Assembly: GCA_023511535.1 (NCBI GenBank)
Contig: JAIMBK010000030.1
Coordinates: 1 to 37,558, forward strand
Direction: 5' to 3'
From: Armatimonadota bacterium
Lineage (GTDB): Bacteria; Bacillota; Desulfotomaculia; Desulfotomaculales; Nap2-2B
Length of the DNA stretch: 37,558 nt
Part shown: piece after piece, positions 24,987 through 33,179 of the stretch
Layout of the letters: each line of letters starts with the position of its first letter
How positions within the stretch are numbered: position 1 is the stretch's first letter
Made by a program: the position numbers and the translations under genes
Notes under the pieces: model-generated
What the model was told of the DNA's origin: nothing
Seen by the model: the letters and a program-made list of their open reading frames with translations, nothing else
The model's database searches: none

Positions 24987-25178
24987 GTGGGGTAGAGGCG
25001 CAGGTCAGCATGAGTACATTTGCCTGAGCTTCCCGGCTGAAGCGATGAGGCGAACGGGAAGGGGCTGCCTGCCGAAGTCCGGGAAGATTGCCGGGGCTCC
25101 CGGGCTGGGCCGGCGTCGAACAGGCGCCGGACTGTCACCGCGGCAATTCCTCCGTTGCCCGGTGGAGCGCTATCTCAC
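24987..25178 (+). ncRNA. Lysine riboswitch (L box)
   Basis: Core elements in order: GTGGGGTAGAGGCGC, then GAGTACATTTGCC, then GGGAAGGGGCTGCC joined to GCCGAAG, then GCTGG, then GGACTGTCACCG and GGAGCGCTATCTCAC. These align with the Bacillus lysC L box. Helix P1 pairs GTGGGGTAG (24987-24995) with CTATCTCAC (25170-25178). It precedes lysA, so high lysine should promote the terminator form and stop transcription. Confidence 0.85.
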
Positions 25179-25217
25179 GGTGGGAGGAGGGGTTTGCTCT
25201 TCGGGTAACGAGGACAG

Positions 25218-25257
25218 GCGGCCTTCCCCGGAAAAGCTTAAGGCCGCTTTACTTTTT
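25218..25257 (+). terminator. Riboswitch-controlled intrinsic terminator
   Basis: GCGGCCTT (25218-25225) pairs with AAGGCCGC (25240-25247), followed by TTTACTTTTT. It is the expected expression platform between the L box and lysA. Confidence 0.7.
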
Positions 25258-25329
25258 AACGCGGAGCGAACCGGACAATTCCAGCCCGATGGGAAATGAT
25301 AACAGAAGCTATTTACTTAGGGAGGAAAC

Positions 25330-26676
25330 ATGATGAAGCTGCACGGCACAATGCGCATCAATGAGCGCGGCCACCTGGAAATCGGCGGGTGCGATACCGT
25401 CGAACTAGCCCGCCGGTTCGGCACCCCCCTTTACGTCCTTGACGAGCAACTCTTCCGGCAGAACTGCCGGGATTACTACGCGGCGTTTACCCAAAAATAC
25501 GGCGCCGGCGTCATCTACGCGGCCAAGGCGCTTTTAAACCTGGCCGTCTGCCGCCTGGTGGAGGAAGAAGGCCTGGGCCTCGACCTGGTTTCCGGAGGCG
25601 AGCTCTACACCGCCAGGCAGGCCCGGTTTCCCATGGGGCGGGTCTATTTCCACGGCAATAACAAGTCCCCCGAGGAATTGGCCCTGGCCCTGGAATACAA
25701 AGTGGGACGCATCGTGGTTGACAATTTTTATGAACTCGAACTTTTGAACCGCCTGGCCGGAGAAAAACACACCGCGGCGGAGATAATCCTCCGGTTGACC
25801 CCGGGAATTGAGGCCCATACCCACGAATACATTAAAACCGGCCAGATCGACAGCAAGTTCGGGCTGGTCATCGAAAACGGCCAGGCGCTCGCGGCCATTA
25901 AAAGGGCCCTGGAAATGAAAAATGTCAGGCTGCACGGGTTCCACTGCCACATCGGCTCCCAGATTTTCGAGCTGGCCTCCTACGCCCACTGCGCCCGCGT
26001 GATGATGGACTTTGTCGGCCAGGTGCACCGGGAAACGGGCTGGCTGGCCGGTGAGTTGAACCTGGGCGGTGGATTGGGCATTTATTACGCCACCGGCGAC
26101 CGGCCCCCGACCGTCCAGGAGTATGCGGACACGCTCGTCGGCGCCGTCGCGGCGGCGGCGGCGGAGCGGGGAATAAAAGCGCCCCGCGTCGTCGTGGAAC
26201 CGGGCCGCTCCATCTGCGGGCCGGCGGGAACGACTCTTTACACGGTGGGGGCGATCAAGGACATTCCCGGCGTGCGCAAGTACGTGGCGGTAGACGGCGG
26301 CATGGGCGACAACCCACGTCCCGCCCTTTACCAGGCCCGCTACGAAGCCTGCGTGGCCAACCGGGCGGACCAGTCCCCCACCGAGGTGGTTTCCGTTGCC
26401 GGGAAGTGCTGCGAGTCAGGGGATATGCTGATCTGGGACATTGCGTTGCCTTCCCTGGAGGCGGGTGACATTCTGGCGGTCAGCTGTACCGGCGCCTACA
26501 ACTACACCATGGCGATGAATTACAACCGCCTGCCCCGCCCGGCCATGGTGCTGGTGGGCGATGGCCGCGCCGACCTGATTGTCGCCCGGGAGACTTACGC
26601 CGATTTAATCAGCCACGACCGGCTTCCGGCCCGCCTGCGCAAAGACAAAAGGTTAAGTGTGGCCTCGGCCCGCTAA
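25330..26676 (+). CDS. lysA: Diaminopimelate decarboxylase
   Basis: 448 residues, fold-III PLP decarboxylase. The PLP lysine is in VIYAAKALLNL; further motifs are GLDLVSGGELYTA, HGNNKSPEEL, HCHIGSQIF, NLGGGLGIYY, EPGRSICGPAG and CESGDML. It makes L-lysine from meso-diaminopimelate, the last step of lysine synthesis. ATG 25330 is preceded by AGGGAGG at about 25320. Control by the upstream L box supports the assignment over a carboxynorspermidine or ornithine decarboxylase. Confidence 0.92.
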   Translation: MMKLHGTMRINERGHLEIGGCDTVELARRFGTPLYVLDEQLFRQNCRDYYAAFTQKYGAGVIYAAKALLNLAVCRLVEEEGLGLDLVSGGELYTARQARFPMGRVYFHGNNKSPEELALALEYKVGRIVVDNFYELELLNRLAGEKHTAAEIILRLTPGIEAHTHEYIKTGQIDSKFGLVIENGQALAAIKRALEMKNVRLHGFHCHIGSQIFELASYAHCARVMMDFVGQVHRETGWLAGELNLGGGLGIYYATGDRPPTVQEYADTLVGAVAAAAAERGIKAPRVVVEPGRSICGPAGTTLYTVGAIKDIPGVRKYVAVDGGMGDNPRPALYQARYEACVANRADQSPTEVVSVAGKCCESGDMLIWDIALPSLEAGDILAVSCTGAYNYTMAMNYNRLPRPAMVLVGDGRADLIVARETYADLISHDRLPARLRKDKRLSVASAR

Positions 26677-26694
26677 GGGGGCAAATAGAACGCA

Positions 26695-26730
26695 AAAGCA
26701 GCAGGGATAGCGATCCTGCTGCTTTATTGT
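26695..26730 (+). terminator. Intrinsic terminator of lysA
   Basis: AGCAGCAGG / CCTGCTGCT stem with a nine-base loop, then TTTATTGTTTT, about 20 bp after the lysA stop. Confidence 0.75.
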
Positions 26731-26731
26731 T

Positions 26732-26760
26732 TTGACAAACCTGACTTTAAGGTCTATAAT
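26732..26760 (+). promoter_or_regulatory. Consensus promoter of the HTH-PIN module
   Basis: TTGACA (26732-26737), exactly 17 bases, TATAAT (26755-26760): a full consensus match. About 120 bases of leader follow with a GC-rich inverted repeat (GGCCTTCCG / CGGAGGCC, 26833-26850) close to the first gene. Confidence 0.8.
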
Positions 26761-26880
26761 GGTTTATAACAAGACAAAAAGGACAATAAGGGACAAAGTT
26801 TTTTCAGGGGGCGTTCGTCCGGCCGCGCAAACGGCCTTCCGGCGGAGGCCGGCAGAAGAAATTCTTTGGGGGCTGAGAAG

Positions 26881-27171
26881 ATGGAGGGGCAGGTTTATAC
26901 GCCCAGGGAAGTGGCCAGAATGTTGAAAGTCAGTGAACGGACCGTCAGGCGGTGGGTCCGAACGGGCGAGTTATCCGCGCTGCGTTTTGGACGCCAGCTG
27001 CGGATCCCGCCCGCCGCCGTGGAAAACCTTGGTCAACCAGTGACCGGCGCCGGGCAAACCAGAGACCGGGCAGTTGATTGGCTGGCCAGGTGCCGGGAAG
27101 TGCGGGAAAAATTACCGGTCACCAGTGATAGTGTAAAATTATTAAAAGAGCTCCGTTCAAGAAGGTCCTGA
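26881..27171 (+). CDS. Excisionase-type helix-turn-helix protein, probable antitoxin
   Basis: About 96 residues from ATG 26881 (a TTG at 26866 is possible). It has a MerR/excisionase-type helix-turn-helix at the N-terminus: YTPREVARMLKVSERTVRRW then GELSALRFGRQLRIPPAAVE. The C-terminal half is charged with no named domain and may wrap the toxin. It ends 1-2 bp before the PIN-domain gene. This layout is typical of VapBC-like modules using an excisionase-fold antitoxin, which would autorepress the strong promoter upstream. Confidence 0.7.
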   Translation: MEGQVYTPREVARMLKVSERTVRRWVRTGELSALRFGRQLRIPPAAVENLGQPVTGAGQTRDRAVDWLARCREVREKLPVTSDSVKLLKELRSRRS

Positions 27172-27172
27172 A

Positions 27173-27646
27173 ATGGGTGCGAAGAAAGTCTGTGTGGATG
27201 CCAGCCTGGTTTTAAAACTCGTTTTAAATGAGCCGGACAGCGGGGTTGCGGAAGCGCTCTTTGCCTGTTGGCAGGCGGAAGGGAAAACTTTTGTTGTGCC
27301 GGCTTTTTGTCCGGCGGAAGTGGATAGCGTTCTCCGCCGGAAAACGGTAGTTGGCCGCCGGGGCGGCAGACTTACGCCGGAGCAGGCGGAGGCGGCTTTT
27401 GAAGCCGCCCGGGCGATCCCGCTGAAAACAGTAACTCACCCGAAATTAAGGCGGCGGGCGTGGGAGCTGGCCGGGGAACTGGGCCTTCCCGTCGTTTACG
27501 ACAGTTATTACCTGGCCGTTGCGGAGTTAAATAACTGCGAGTTCTGGACAGCGGACGAAAAGCTGGCCAGGGCAGTCAGGCCAAAAGTTAACTACTTGCA
27601 TCTCCTGAATGAGTTTCTCCCGCCCCCGGAAGATCAGCAAGGTTAG
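27173..27646 (+). CDS. PIN-domain ribonuclease, probable VapC-type toxin
   Basis: 157 residues with the PIN acidic residues: CVDASLVLKLVLNEP (first Asp), FCPAEVDSVLRR (Glu), VVYDSYYLAVAE (Asp) and FWTADEKLARAV (Asp). VapC toxins cleave tRNA or rRNA and are held in check by the upstream partner. The ATG at 27173 overlaps the antitoxin's final codons; coupling is likely. Slightly longer than most VapC proteins owing to an arginine- and glycine-rich insert near residues 56-66. Confidence 0.75.
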   Translation: MGAKKVCVDASLVLKLVLNEPDSGVAEALFACWQAEGKTFVVPAFCPAEVDSVLRRKTVVGRRGGRLTPEQAEAAFEAARAIPLKTVTHPKLRRRAWELAGELGLPVVYDSYYLAVAELNNCEFWTADEKLARAVRPKVNYLHLLNEFLPPPEDQQG

Positions 27647-27658
27647 CGAGGTTTTCCG

Positions 27659-30301
27659 ATGGATATTATCACCACCCACACCAATACGGACCTGGATGCC
27701 CTGGCGGCAATGGTGGCGGCGCAAAAACTGTACCCGGAGGCGGTGCTCGTTTTTCCGGGGAAGCTTTTGCCCAACGTGGAGGAGTTCATGTCCCTGCACA
27801 AGGACACGCTCCCCGTACGGACATTAAAAGAGATCGATCCCTCGAAAATTAAAAGAGCCGTTCTGGTGGATACGAAAAACCCCCGCCGCCTGGGAAAATT
27901 GGGGGAAGTATTAAAGCAGCAGGAGTGCGAACTGCACATCTACGACCATCACCCCTGGGCACAGGGCGACCTGCACGGACAGCTGGAGATTGTGGAGATG
28001 GTCGGTGCCACGGCTACCCTGCTGGTGGAGAGAATTCGCGCCCGGGACATTCCCCTTACCCCCCTGGAAGCCACGATCCTGGCCATGGGCATCTACGGCG
28101 ATACCGGTTCCCTGGTTTTTACCAGCACCACCCCTAGAGACGTGGCGGCGGTCGCCTTTCTTTTAGAGCAGGGGGCGAACCTGGGGGTAGTGGCCGATTT
28201 CCTGGGGCGCCCTTTAAGCGAGGAGCAAAAGGCTCTCTTAAAAACCCTTCTCCTCTCCGCCGAGCGTTACCAGGCCAACGGGGTAAAAATTCTTTTAAGC
28301 ACCGCCGTCCTGCCGGAATTCGTGGTCGGTCTTTCCGTCCTCACCCATACCATTTCCGAAATCGAGCGCCTGGATGCCGTTTTTACGGTGGTGGAAATGG
28401 AGGACCGCGTATATATTGTAGGGAGGAGTAACGTTCCCCAGGTGGACGCGGGCGAAATCCTGGCCTCTTTCGGCGGCGGAGGGCATGCGGCGGCGGGAGC
28501 AGCCACCATCAAGGGCGGAAAGGTCAAAGAAACGGCGGCCCGGCTTTTAGCCGTCATCAAGGAAAAAGTGCGCCCGCCCCTGACCTGCGCCGGGATTATG
28601 TCCAGCCCGGTGAAAACGGTCGGCCCCGGGACCGCGATCAGCGAAGCCGGCCGGATCATGCTCCGGTACGGGCATACCGGCCTGCCCGTGGTCAAGGGAG
28701 AGCGGCTGGTGGGAGTGATTTCCCGCCGGGACGTGGAAAAAGCCATCCGCCACGGCCTGGGGCACGCGCCCGTAAAAGGTTTTATGACCAATAACGTCAT
28801 CTGGGCTCCGCCCGATTTGCCGGTGAACGAAGTGCAGCGGCTGATGATCGAGCACGACATCGGCCGCGTTCCCATTGTCCAGGACGGCCGGCTGGTGGGG
28901 ATCGTTTCGCGCACCGACGTTTTGCGCACGCTGCACGGCAACTTGCCGGCGCGCCACCAGGTAATTTACGCTTCTCCTTTCCAGGTCCATACCCACAACA
29001 TCAGGGAATTGCTGGCGAAAAACGTTGCCCCCCTGATGCTGGAAATTATGCAGAAAGCGGGCGAAACCGCGCAGCAGCTCGGCTGCCGGGTGTACGCGGC
29101 GGGGGGGATCGTGCGGGACATCCTGCTGGGGGCGGAAAACCTGGACCTGGACCTGGTGGTGGAGGGGGACGCCATCGCCCTGGCCAGGGCCCTGGGCGGT
29201 TTTTACGGTGTCCGCGTGCGGGCCCACGAACAATTCGGAACGGCCGAAGTCGTTTTTGACCGCTTCAAAGTGGACGTGGCCACCGCCCGGGTGGAATTTT
29301 ACGAGTACCCGGCCGCACTGCCCCAGGTGGAAAGCTCATCTTTGCGCCAGGATCTCTACCGGCGGGATTTCACCATCAACGCCATGGCCGTCGCCTTAAA
29401 CGGCGAGCGGTTCGGCGAGCTGATCGATTATTTCGGGGGCCGGCAGGATCTGGCCGACGGCCTGGTGCGCGTTTTGTACAACCTGAGCTTTATTGAAGAT
29501 CCCACGCGCATCTTAAGGGCGGTCCGGTTCGAGCAGCGCTACGGCTTTCAGATCGAAACGCAGACGAAAAAATTTCTGGCCGAGGCCGTCCGCCAGCGGG
29601 TTTTAACCCGGGTTTCCAACGAGCGGATCTGGGAAGAATTAAAACACATCCTGGCCGAGCCAAAGGCCGGGGAAATGCTGGCCCGCCTGCAGGAACTCCA
29701 GGTCTGGCCGGATCTTTTTCCCGGGGTCGCCTACCCGGAAGCGGCGCCGGCGCTTAAAAAGCTGCGCAGTTCGCGGGAACTCTTGCGAAGCTGGGGTTTT
29801 GCCCAGCCGGGTGAACAATGGCTGAATTATTTCCTGGCTGTCGTCTATCCTGTTTCTCTTGAGGATGCCGGAAAGTTGTGCGCAAAATACCACCTCAATA
29901 AACGGCAAACGGAGAAAGTGACCAAAACGGTTTTGCATTGGCGGGAAGTCATTGCCCGGCTCCGGGAAGGAAAGGAGGAGAAACTGGGGCCGGAAGACGC
30001 CGGCGTGCTGGCCCGCTTTTTGCTGATCGTCCCCCGGGAAGCCTACCCGCTGCTGCTGGCCCTGCTGACGGGGCCCCGGGAGCAGGAGCGCTTCCGCCGG
30101 GTCCTCGCTCTCGTCCGGGACAGCCGCCCGCGCGTGGACGGAGAATTTATCAAAAGTCTGGGCTACCGCCCCGGCCCTGTCTTCCGGGAGGCGCTGGACG
30201 CCGTTTGGCAGGCCCGCTTAGAAGGACGGCTCGCGACAAAGGAAGCGGAGATGGAGTTTGTGCAGGAGTATTTGCGGCAAAAAGCCGGTTTGGATGCATA
30301 G
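27659..30301 (+). CDS. DHH phosphoesterase / CBS pair / tRNA nucleotidyltransferase fusion
   Basis: 880 residues in four parts. Residues 1-310 are a DHH-DHHA1 phosphoesterase (THTNTDLDALAAMVAA, VLVDTKNPRRL, IYDHHPWAQGD, GATATLLVERI, IYGDTGSLVF, SFGGGGHAAAGAATI). Residues about 315-440 are two CBS domains (IMSSPVKTVGPGTAISEAGR and FMTNNVIWAPPDLPVNEVQR). Residues about 470-690 are a class II poly(A)/CCA nucleotidyltransferase (VYAAGGIVRDILLG, ENLDLDLVVEGDA with catalytic Asp pair, DLYRRDFTINAMAV, IEDPTRILRAVRFEQR). The rest is a helical tail. The fusion occurs in several thermophiles and cyanobacteria. The nucleotidyltransferase half adds A or CCA to tRNA 3' ends; the DHH half may trim oligonucleotides or act on a small nucleotide. 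Confidence 0.9.
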   Translation: MDIITTHTNTDLDALAAMVAAQKLYPEAVLVFPGKLLPNVEEFMSLHKDTLPVRTLKEIDPSKIKRAVLVDTKNPRRLGKLGEVLKQQECELHIYDHHPWAQGDLHGQLEIVEMVGATATLLVERIRARDIPLTPLEATILAMGIYGDTGSLVFTSTTPRDVAAVAFLLEQGANLGVVADFLGRPLSEEQKALLKTLLLSAERYQANGVKILLSTAVLPEFVVGLSVLTHTISEIERLDAVFTVVEMEDRVYIVGRSNVPQVDAGEILASFGGGGHAAAGAATIKGGKVKETAARLLAVIKEKVRPPLTCAGIMSSPVKTVGPGTAISEAGRIMLRYGHTGLPVVKGERLVGVISRRDVEKAIRHGLGHAPVKGFMTNNVIWAPPDLPVNEVQRLMIEHDIGRVPIVQDGRLVGIVSRTDVLRTLHGNLPARHQVIYASPFQVHTHNIRELLAKNVAPLMLEIMQKAGETAQQLGCRVYAAGGIVRDILLGAENLDLDLVVEGDAIALARALGGFYGVRVRAHEQFGTAEVVFDRFKVDVATARVEFYEYPAALPQVESSSLRQDLYRRDFTINAMAVALNGERFGELIDYFGGRQDLADGLVRVLYNLSFIEDPTRILRAVRFEQRYGFQIETQTKKFLAEAVRQRVLTRVSNERIWEELKHILAEPKAGEMLARLQELQVWPDLFPGVAYPEAAPALKKLRSSRELLRSWGFAQPGEQWLNYFLAVVYPVSLEDAGKLCAKYHLNKRQTEKVTKTVLHWREVIARLREGKEEKLGPEDAGVLARFLLIVPREAYPLLLALLTGPREQERFRRVLALVRDSRPRVDGEFIKSLGYRPGPVFREALDAVWQARLEGRLATKEAEMEFVQEYLRQKAGLDA

Positions 30302-30384
30302 AGGCATAAAGGCACAAAGGCATAAAGGCATGAGGGGACAAAGCCACGGAGGTACAAAGGCAATAAGGCACGAAGGGGCAAAGT
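30301..30384 (+). repeat. GGCACAAAG-type low-complexity array
   Basis: Directly after the fusion gene: about nine imperfect 9-10-bp units such as AGGCATAAAGGCACAAAGGC and GGTACAAAGGCAATAAGGC. Same family as at 20999-21155 and 24812-24848. Confidence 0.7.
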
Positions 30385-30440
30385 TAAGGAATCACGGGCG
30401 CAGTATTTTACGTCTACCGGCGGCGGCAATGATCTATAAT

Positions 30441-30461
30441 CCGTCCGGTCCGTCCGGACGG
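30441..30461 (+). terminator. GC-rich hairpin between the fusion gene and the Uma2 gene
   Basis: CCGTCCGG-TCCGT-CCGGACGG, a perfect 8-bp stem with a five-base loop, about 140 bp after the fusion gene. It has no T-run, so termination is uncertain. It could act as a DNA operator for the adjacent promoter. Confidence 0.35.
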
Positions 30462-30464
30462 CGG

Positions 30465-30493
30465 TTGTAGAACGGCCCTCCGGATGATATAAT
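30465..30493 (+). promoter_or_regulatory. Promoter of the Uma2 gene
   Basis: TTGTAG (30465-30470), 17 bases, TATAAT (30488-30493), about 55 bases before the GTG start. It lies just after the GC-rich hairpin. Confidence 0.5.
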
Positions 30494-30547
30494 GAACCTT
30501 AAAAGGGCGGCCAAAAATCACGCCGGCCAAAGGGGGTTTTATAAGCC

Positions 30548-31204
30548 GTGGCTGAAGTGCGCGAAGCGGCTTTAAACTATGCAGCTTCCAAGCCATTGCC
30601 GCAGGGAAAGTTAACTTTTGAAGAGTTTCTGGCCTGGTGCGACGAGGATACCTGGGCGGAGTGGGTGGACGGGGAGGTTGTGGTAATGACGCCGGCGGCG
30701 ACGAAACACCAGCAGATCAAGGGTTTTTTGTACAGCTTCCTGCGGGAGTTTTTGCATTTGAAGAAAGTCGGCCAGGTTTTAGACGCTCCGTTTTTGGTGC
30801 GCCTGCCCGGAGTGCTGAGCCGGGGGCGGGAGCCGGACATTTTCTTCGCCGGTAACGAAAAGCTATCTCTCTTGAAAGAAACCTATTTTGACGGAGCACC
30901 CGATGTAATCGTGGAGATCGTGTCACCAGAGAGCCTGGCCCGGGACCGGGGAGAAAAATACGTGGAGTACGAAGCGGCCGGCGTGAAGGAATACTGGCTG
31001 ATCGACCCCGACCGGCAGCAGGCGGAATTCTACCGCCTGGCCGAAAACGGACGCTACCGGACCATCCCGCCGGACGAAAAAGGCATTTACCGTTCCGCGG
31101 CGATCCCTGGCTTTTCGCTGCAGGTAGGCTGGCTGTGGCAAGAACCCCTTCCTTCGGTCGTCGTCTGCCTCCGGGAACTGGGTGTCCTTGCGGTTGGAGA
31201 ATAA
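30548..31204 (+). CDS. Uma2-family (DUF820) putative restriction-fold nuclease
   Basis: 218 residues of the PD-(D/E)XK-type Uma2 fold: KLTFEEFLAWCDEDTWAEWV, DGEVVVMTPAATKHQQI, REPDIFFAG, GAPDVIVEIVSPESLARDRG, KYVEYEAAGVKEYWLIDPD. The acidic and lysine residues of the nuclease core are kept. Uma2 genes are numerous in cyanobacteria and thermophilic Bacillota, often mobile, and their biological role is unsettled. The start is GTG 30548 with AAGGGGGT ten bases upstream. It has its own promoter. Confidence 0.8.
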   Translation: MAEVREAALNYAASKPLPQGKLTFEEFLAWCDEDTWAEWVDGEVVVMTPAATKHQQIKGFLYSFLREFLHLKKVGQVLDAPFLVRLPGVLSRGREPDIFFAGNEKLSLLKETYFDGAPDVIVEIVSPESLARDRGEKYVEYEAAGVKEYWLIDPDRQQAEFYRLAENGRYRTIPPDEKGIYRSAAIPGFSLQVGWLWQEPLPSVVVCLRELGVLAVGE

Positions 31205-31232
31205 CCCGGAAATTTGTATAGTGATTATAATG

Positions 31233-31267
31233 AGTTAAGCCAGGCACTTAACTTATTTAGTGCCTGG
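31233..31267 (+). repeat. Two overlapping inverted repeats with CCAGGCACT core
   Basis: AGTTAAG (31233-31239) pairs with CTTAACT (31247-31253). Alternatively CCAGGCACT (31240-31248) pairs with AGTGCCTGG (31259-31267). Both cannot form together. It lies just upstream of the M50 peptidase ribosome site and shares 18 bases with the palindrome after pgeF. Confidence 0.65.
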
Positions 31268-31286
31268 TAAGAAGGAGCGACTGCTA

Positions 31287-31916
31287 TTGTTCCATTTGCC
31301 CAGCCCCTACGAAATGCTCTTGATGGTCCCGGCCATCGTCCTGGGGCTCACGATTCACGAATTTGCCCACGGCTGGACGGCCTACCGCCTGGGCGACCCG
31401 ACGGCGCGCTACCAGGGCCGGCTGACTTTAAACCCCGCCGCCCACATTGACGTGATCGGGCTGATTATGTTGTTCATTGCGGGTTTCGGCTGGGCCAAAC
31501 CGGTGCCCGTGAACCCGCTTAACCTGCGGGGAAATATGCGCCGCAGCATGATGCTGGTCTCGCTGGCCGGACCCGCCGCCAACCTGGTCCTGGCCGTTTT
31601 AGCCGCCGTCGCCCTCGGTTTGGGGCTCTGGCATATTTCGTTAGGGCGGGAAATCGTGATCGAAATCATCCGGATCAACGTCGTGCTGGCAGTCTTTAAC
31701 CTTTTGCCCGTCCCGCCCTTAGACGGTTCTAAAATCCTGGCCGGCCTCCTGCCGGGCCGGCAGGAATGGCTGTATACTTTGGAAAACTACGGCGTGATTA
31801 TCCTTCTGGTGCTGCTCTTTACCGGGATCATCGGGAGAGTGCTGGGCTTCATTATTTCTCCCCTTTACCGGCTGCTCATCGAGATCGCCACGGGGATTTC
31901 CAGACTCGGGTTTTAA
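31287..31916 (+). CDS. Site-2-protease-like M50 metallopeptidase, membrane protein
   Basis: 209 residues with about five hydrophobic helices. The zinc motif HEFAHG lies in the first helix (VLGLTIHEFAHGWTAYRLGD) and the third ligand in NLLPVPPLDGSKILAGLLPG. GWAKPVPVNPLN and SLAGPAANLVLAV are typical of the small YwhC/FtsP-type M50 group without PDZ domain. It would cleave transmembrane substrates, for example anti-sigma factors; the substrate is unknown. I chose TTG 31287 because AAGGAG at 31272-31277 is correctly spaced; the longer reading would start inside the hairpin. Confidence 0.85.
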   Translation: MFHLPSPYEMLLMVPAIVLGLTIHEFAHGWTAYRLGDPTARYQGRLTLNPAAHIDVIGLIMLFIAGFGWAKPVPVNPLNLRGNMRRSMMLVSLAGPAANLVLAVLAAVALGLGLWHISLGREIVIEIIRINVVLAVFNLLPVPPLDGSKILAGLLPGRQEWLYTLENYGVIILLVLLFTGIIGRVLGFIISPLYRLLIEIATGISRLGF

Positions 31917-31974
31917 AGAAGGTGTTTGCGCCGAAGAAATTTAAGCAAGCAGGAAGGGAGAAGGGACACCGTTC

Positions 31975-32955
31975 ATGAGCAAAAAAGGAAGAATCTTAAG
32001 CGGCATGCGGGCCTCCGGGCGGCTGCACATCGGCCACTTGAGCGTGCTGGAAAACTGGCTCAGGCTGCAGGACGAATACGAGTGCTTTTATTTCGTGGCC
32101 GACCTGCACGCCCTGACTACGGCCTTTGACGACCCGGGAGCGATTAAAGAAAATACGCTGGCGATGGTGGCCGACTGGCTGGCCGTCGGGCTTGATCCGC
32201 AGAAAAGCGTTATTTTCGTCCAATCCGATATTCCCGAACATGCGGAACTCCACCTCATTTTTTCCATGTTTACGCCGCTTTCCTGGCTGGAGAGGGTGCC
32301 CACCTATAAAGATCAGGTACAGCAATTTAAAGAGCAGGGCAAAGACATCATGACCTACGGGTTTCTCGGCTATCCTCTTTTGCAGGCGGCGGACATCCTC
32401 ATGTACCGGGCCGACGCCGTTCCGGTAGGAGAAGATCAGTTGCCCCACCTGGAACTGTGCCGGGAGGTCGCCCGCCGCTTCAACCACCTGTACACAAGGA
32501 TCTTTCCGGAGCCCCGGGCCGAACTGGCGCGGGTGGCTATGCTGCCTGGGGTGGACGGCCGGAAGATGAGCAAAAGCTACGCCAACGACATTTCTCTGAC
32601 GGCTTCTTTTGAAGAGATCAAAGAACGGGTAAACGCCATGATTACCGACCCGGCGCGCATCCGCAAAAGCGATCCCGGCCACCCCGAAGTATGCGTGGTG
32701 CACAAGTACCACGACTACTACAGCGCGGACAGGATCGCCGCCATTGAAGAAGACTGCCGGGCCGGGCGCGTCGGCTGCGTGGCCTGCAAGCGCGCCCTGG
32801 CCGAAAAAATTGACGCGCTGCTGGCTCCGGTGCGGGAAAGAAGGGAAAAAATCACGGAACGCTACGTGGCCGAAGTAATTGCCGAAGGCGCCCGCAAGGC
32901 TCGCGTTGAGGCGGCCGCCACCATGGCGCTGGTCCGGGCGGCACTAAAGATGTAG
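31975..32955 (+). CDS. trpS: Tryptophanyl-tRNA synthetase
   Basis: 326 residues, class I synthetase. The HIGH-type motif is in ASGRLHIGHLSVLENW and the KMSKS motif in DGRKMSKSYAND. Further TrpRS segments are ADLHALTT, SDIPEHAELHLIFSMFTP, YPLLQAADILMYRADAVPVG and EDQLPHLELCREVARRF. It charges tRNA-Trp. The ATG at 31975 follows AAGGGAGAAGGG. It lies 58 bp downstream of the M50 gene; no T-box leader is seen there. Confidence 0.92.
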   Translation: MSKKGRILSGMRASGRLHIGHLSVLENWLRLQDEYECFYFVADLHALTTAFDDPGAIKENTLAMVADWLAVGLDPQKSVIFVQSDIPEHAELHLIFSMFTPLSWLERVPTYKDQVQQFKEQGKDIMTYGFLGYPLLQAADILMYRADAVPVGEDQLPHLELCREVARRFNHLYTRIFPEPRAELARVAMLPGVDGRKMSKSYANDISLTASFEEIKERVNAMITDPARIRKSDPGHPEVCVVHKYHDYYSADRIAAIEEDCRAGRVGCVACKRALAEKIDALLAPVRERREKITERYVAEVIAEGARKARVEAAATMALVRAALKM

Positions 32956-32983
32956 TAACAAAAGCGTGCGCCGCAAAAGCAAA

Positions 32984-33005
32984 GCCCCTGTTTTTCGGCA
33001 GGGGC
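32984..33005. terminator. Intrinsic terminator between trpS and the orphan receiver
   Basis: GCCCCTG-TTTTTCGG-CAGGGGC. On the minus strand it is followed by TTTGCTTTTG, so it terminates leftward transcription as well as separating convergent genes. Confidence 0.55.
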
Positions 33006-33057
33006 CTTGCCGGGAATATAAGGGGAGGGGATTTTGGCAGGCCGCGAAAAAATTAAA

Positions 33058-33077
33058 CCGGGTATTTAAGTACCCGG
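33058..33077 (-). terminator. Intrinsic terminator for the minus-strand receiver gene
   Basis: CCGGGTA-CTTAAA-TACCCGG on the minus strand followed by TTTAATTTTTT. It lies about 100 bp after the receiver stop. Confidence 0.65.
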
Positions 33078-33179
33078 CCTATCGTTTTTCGATTCGGCAA
33101 TCCGGTGTGGTTGGTTGCCGGCTTACCGGCGGGGCGGCTTGATCTATATTTAACAAGCTTTTCGAAAAAGTTTTTTTGC

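Noticed and set aside
31917..31974. T-box leader for trpS
   Set aside because: Only 58 bp separate trpS from the upstream gene and no T-box core sequence is present.
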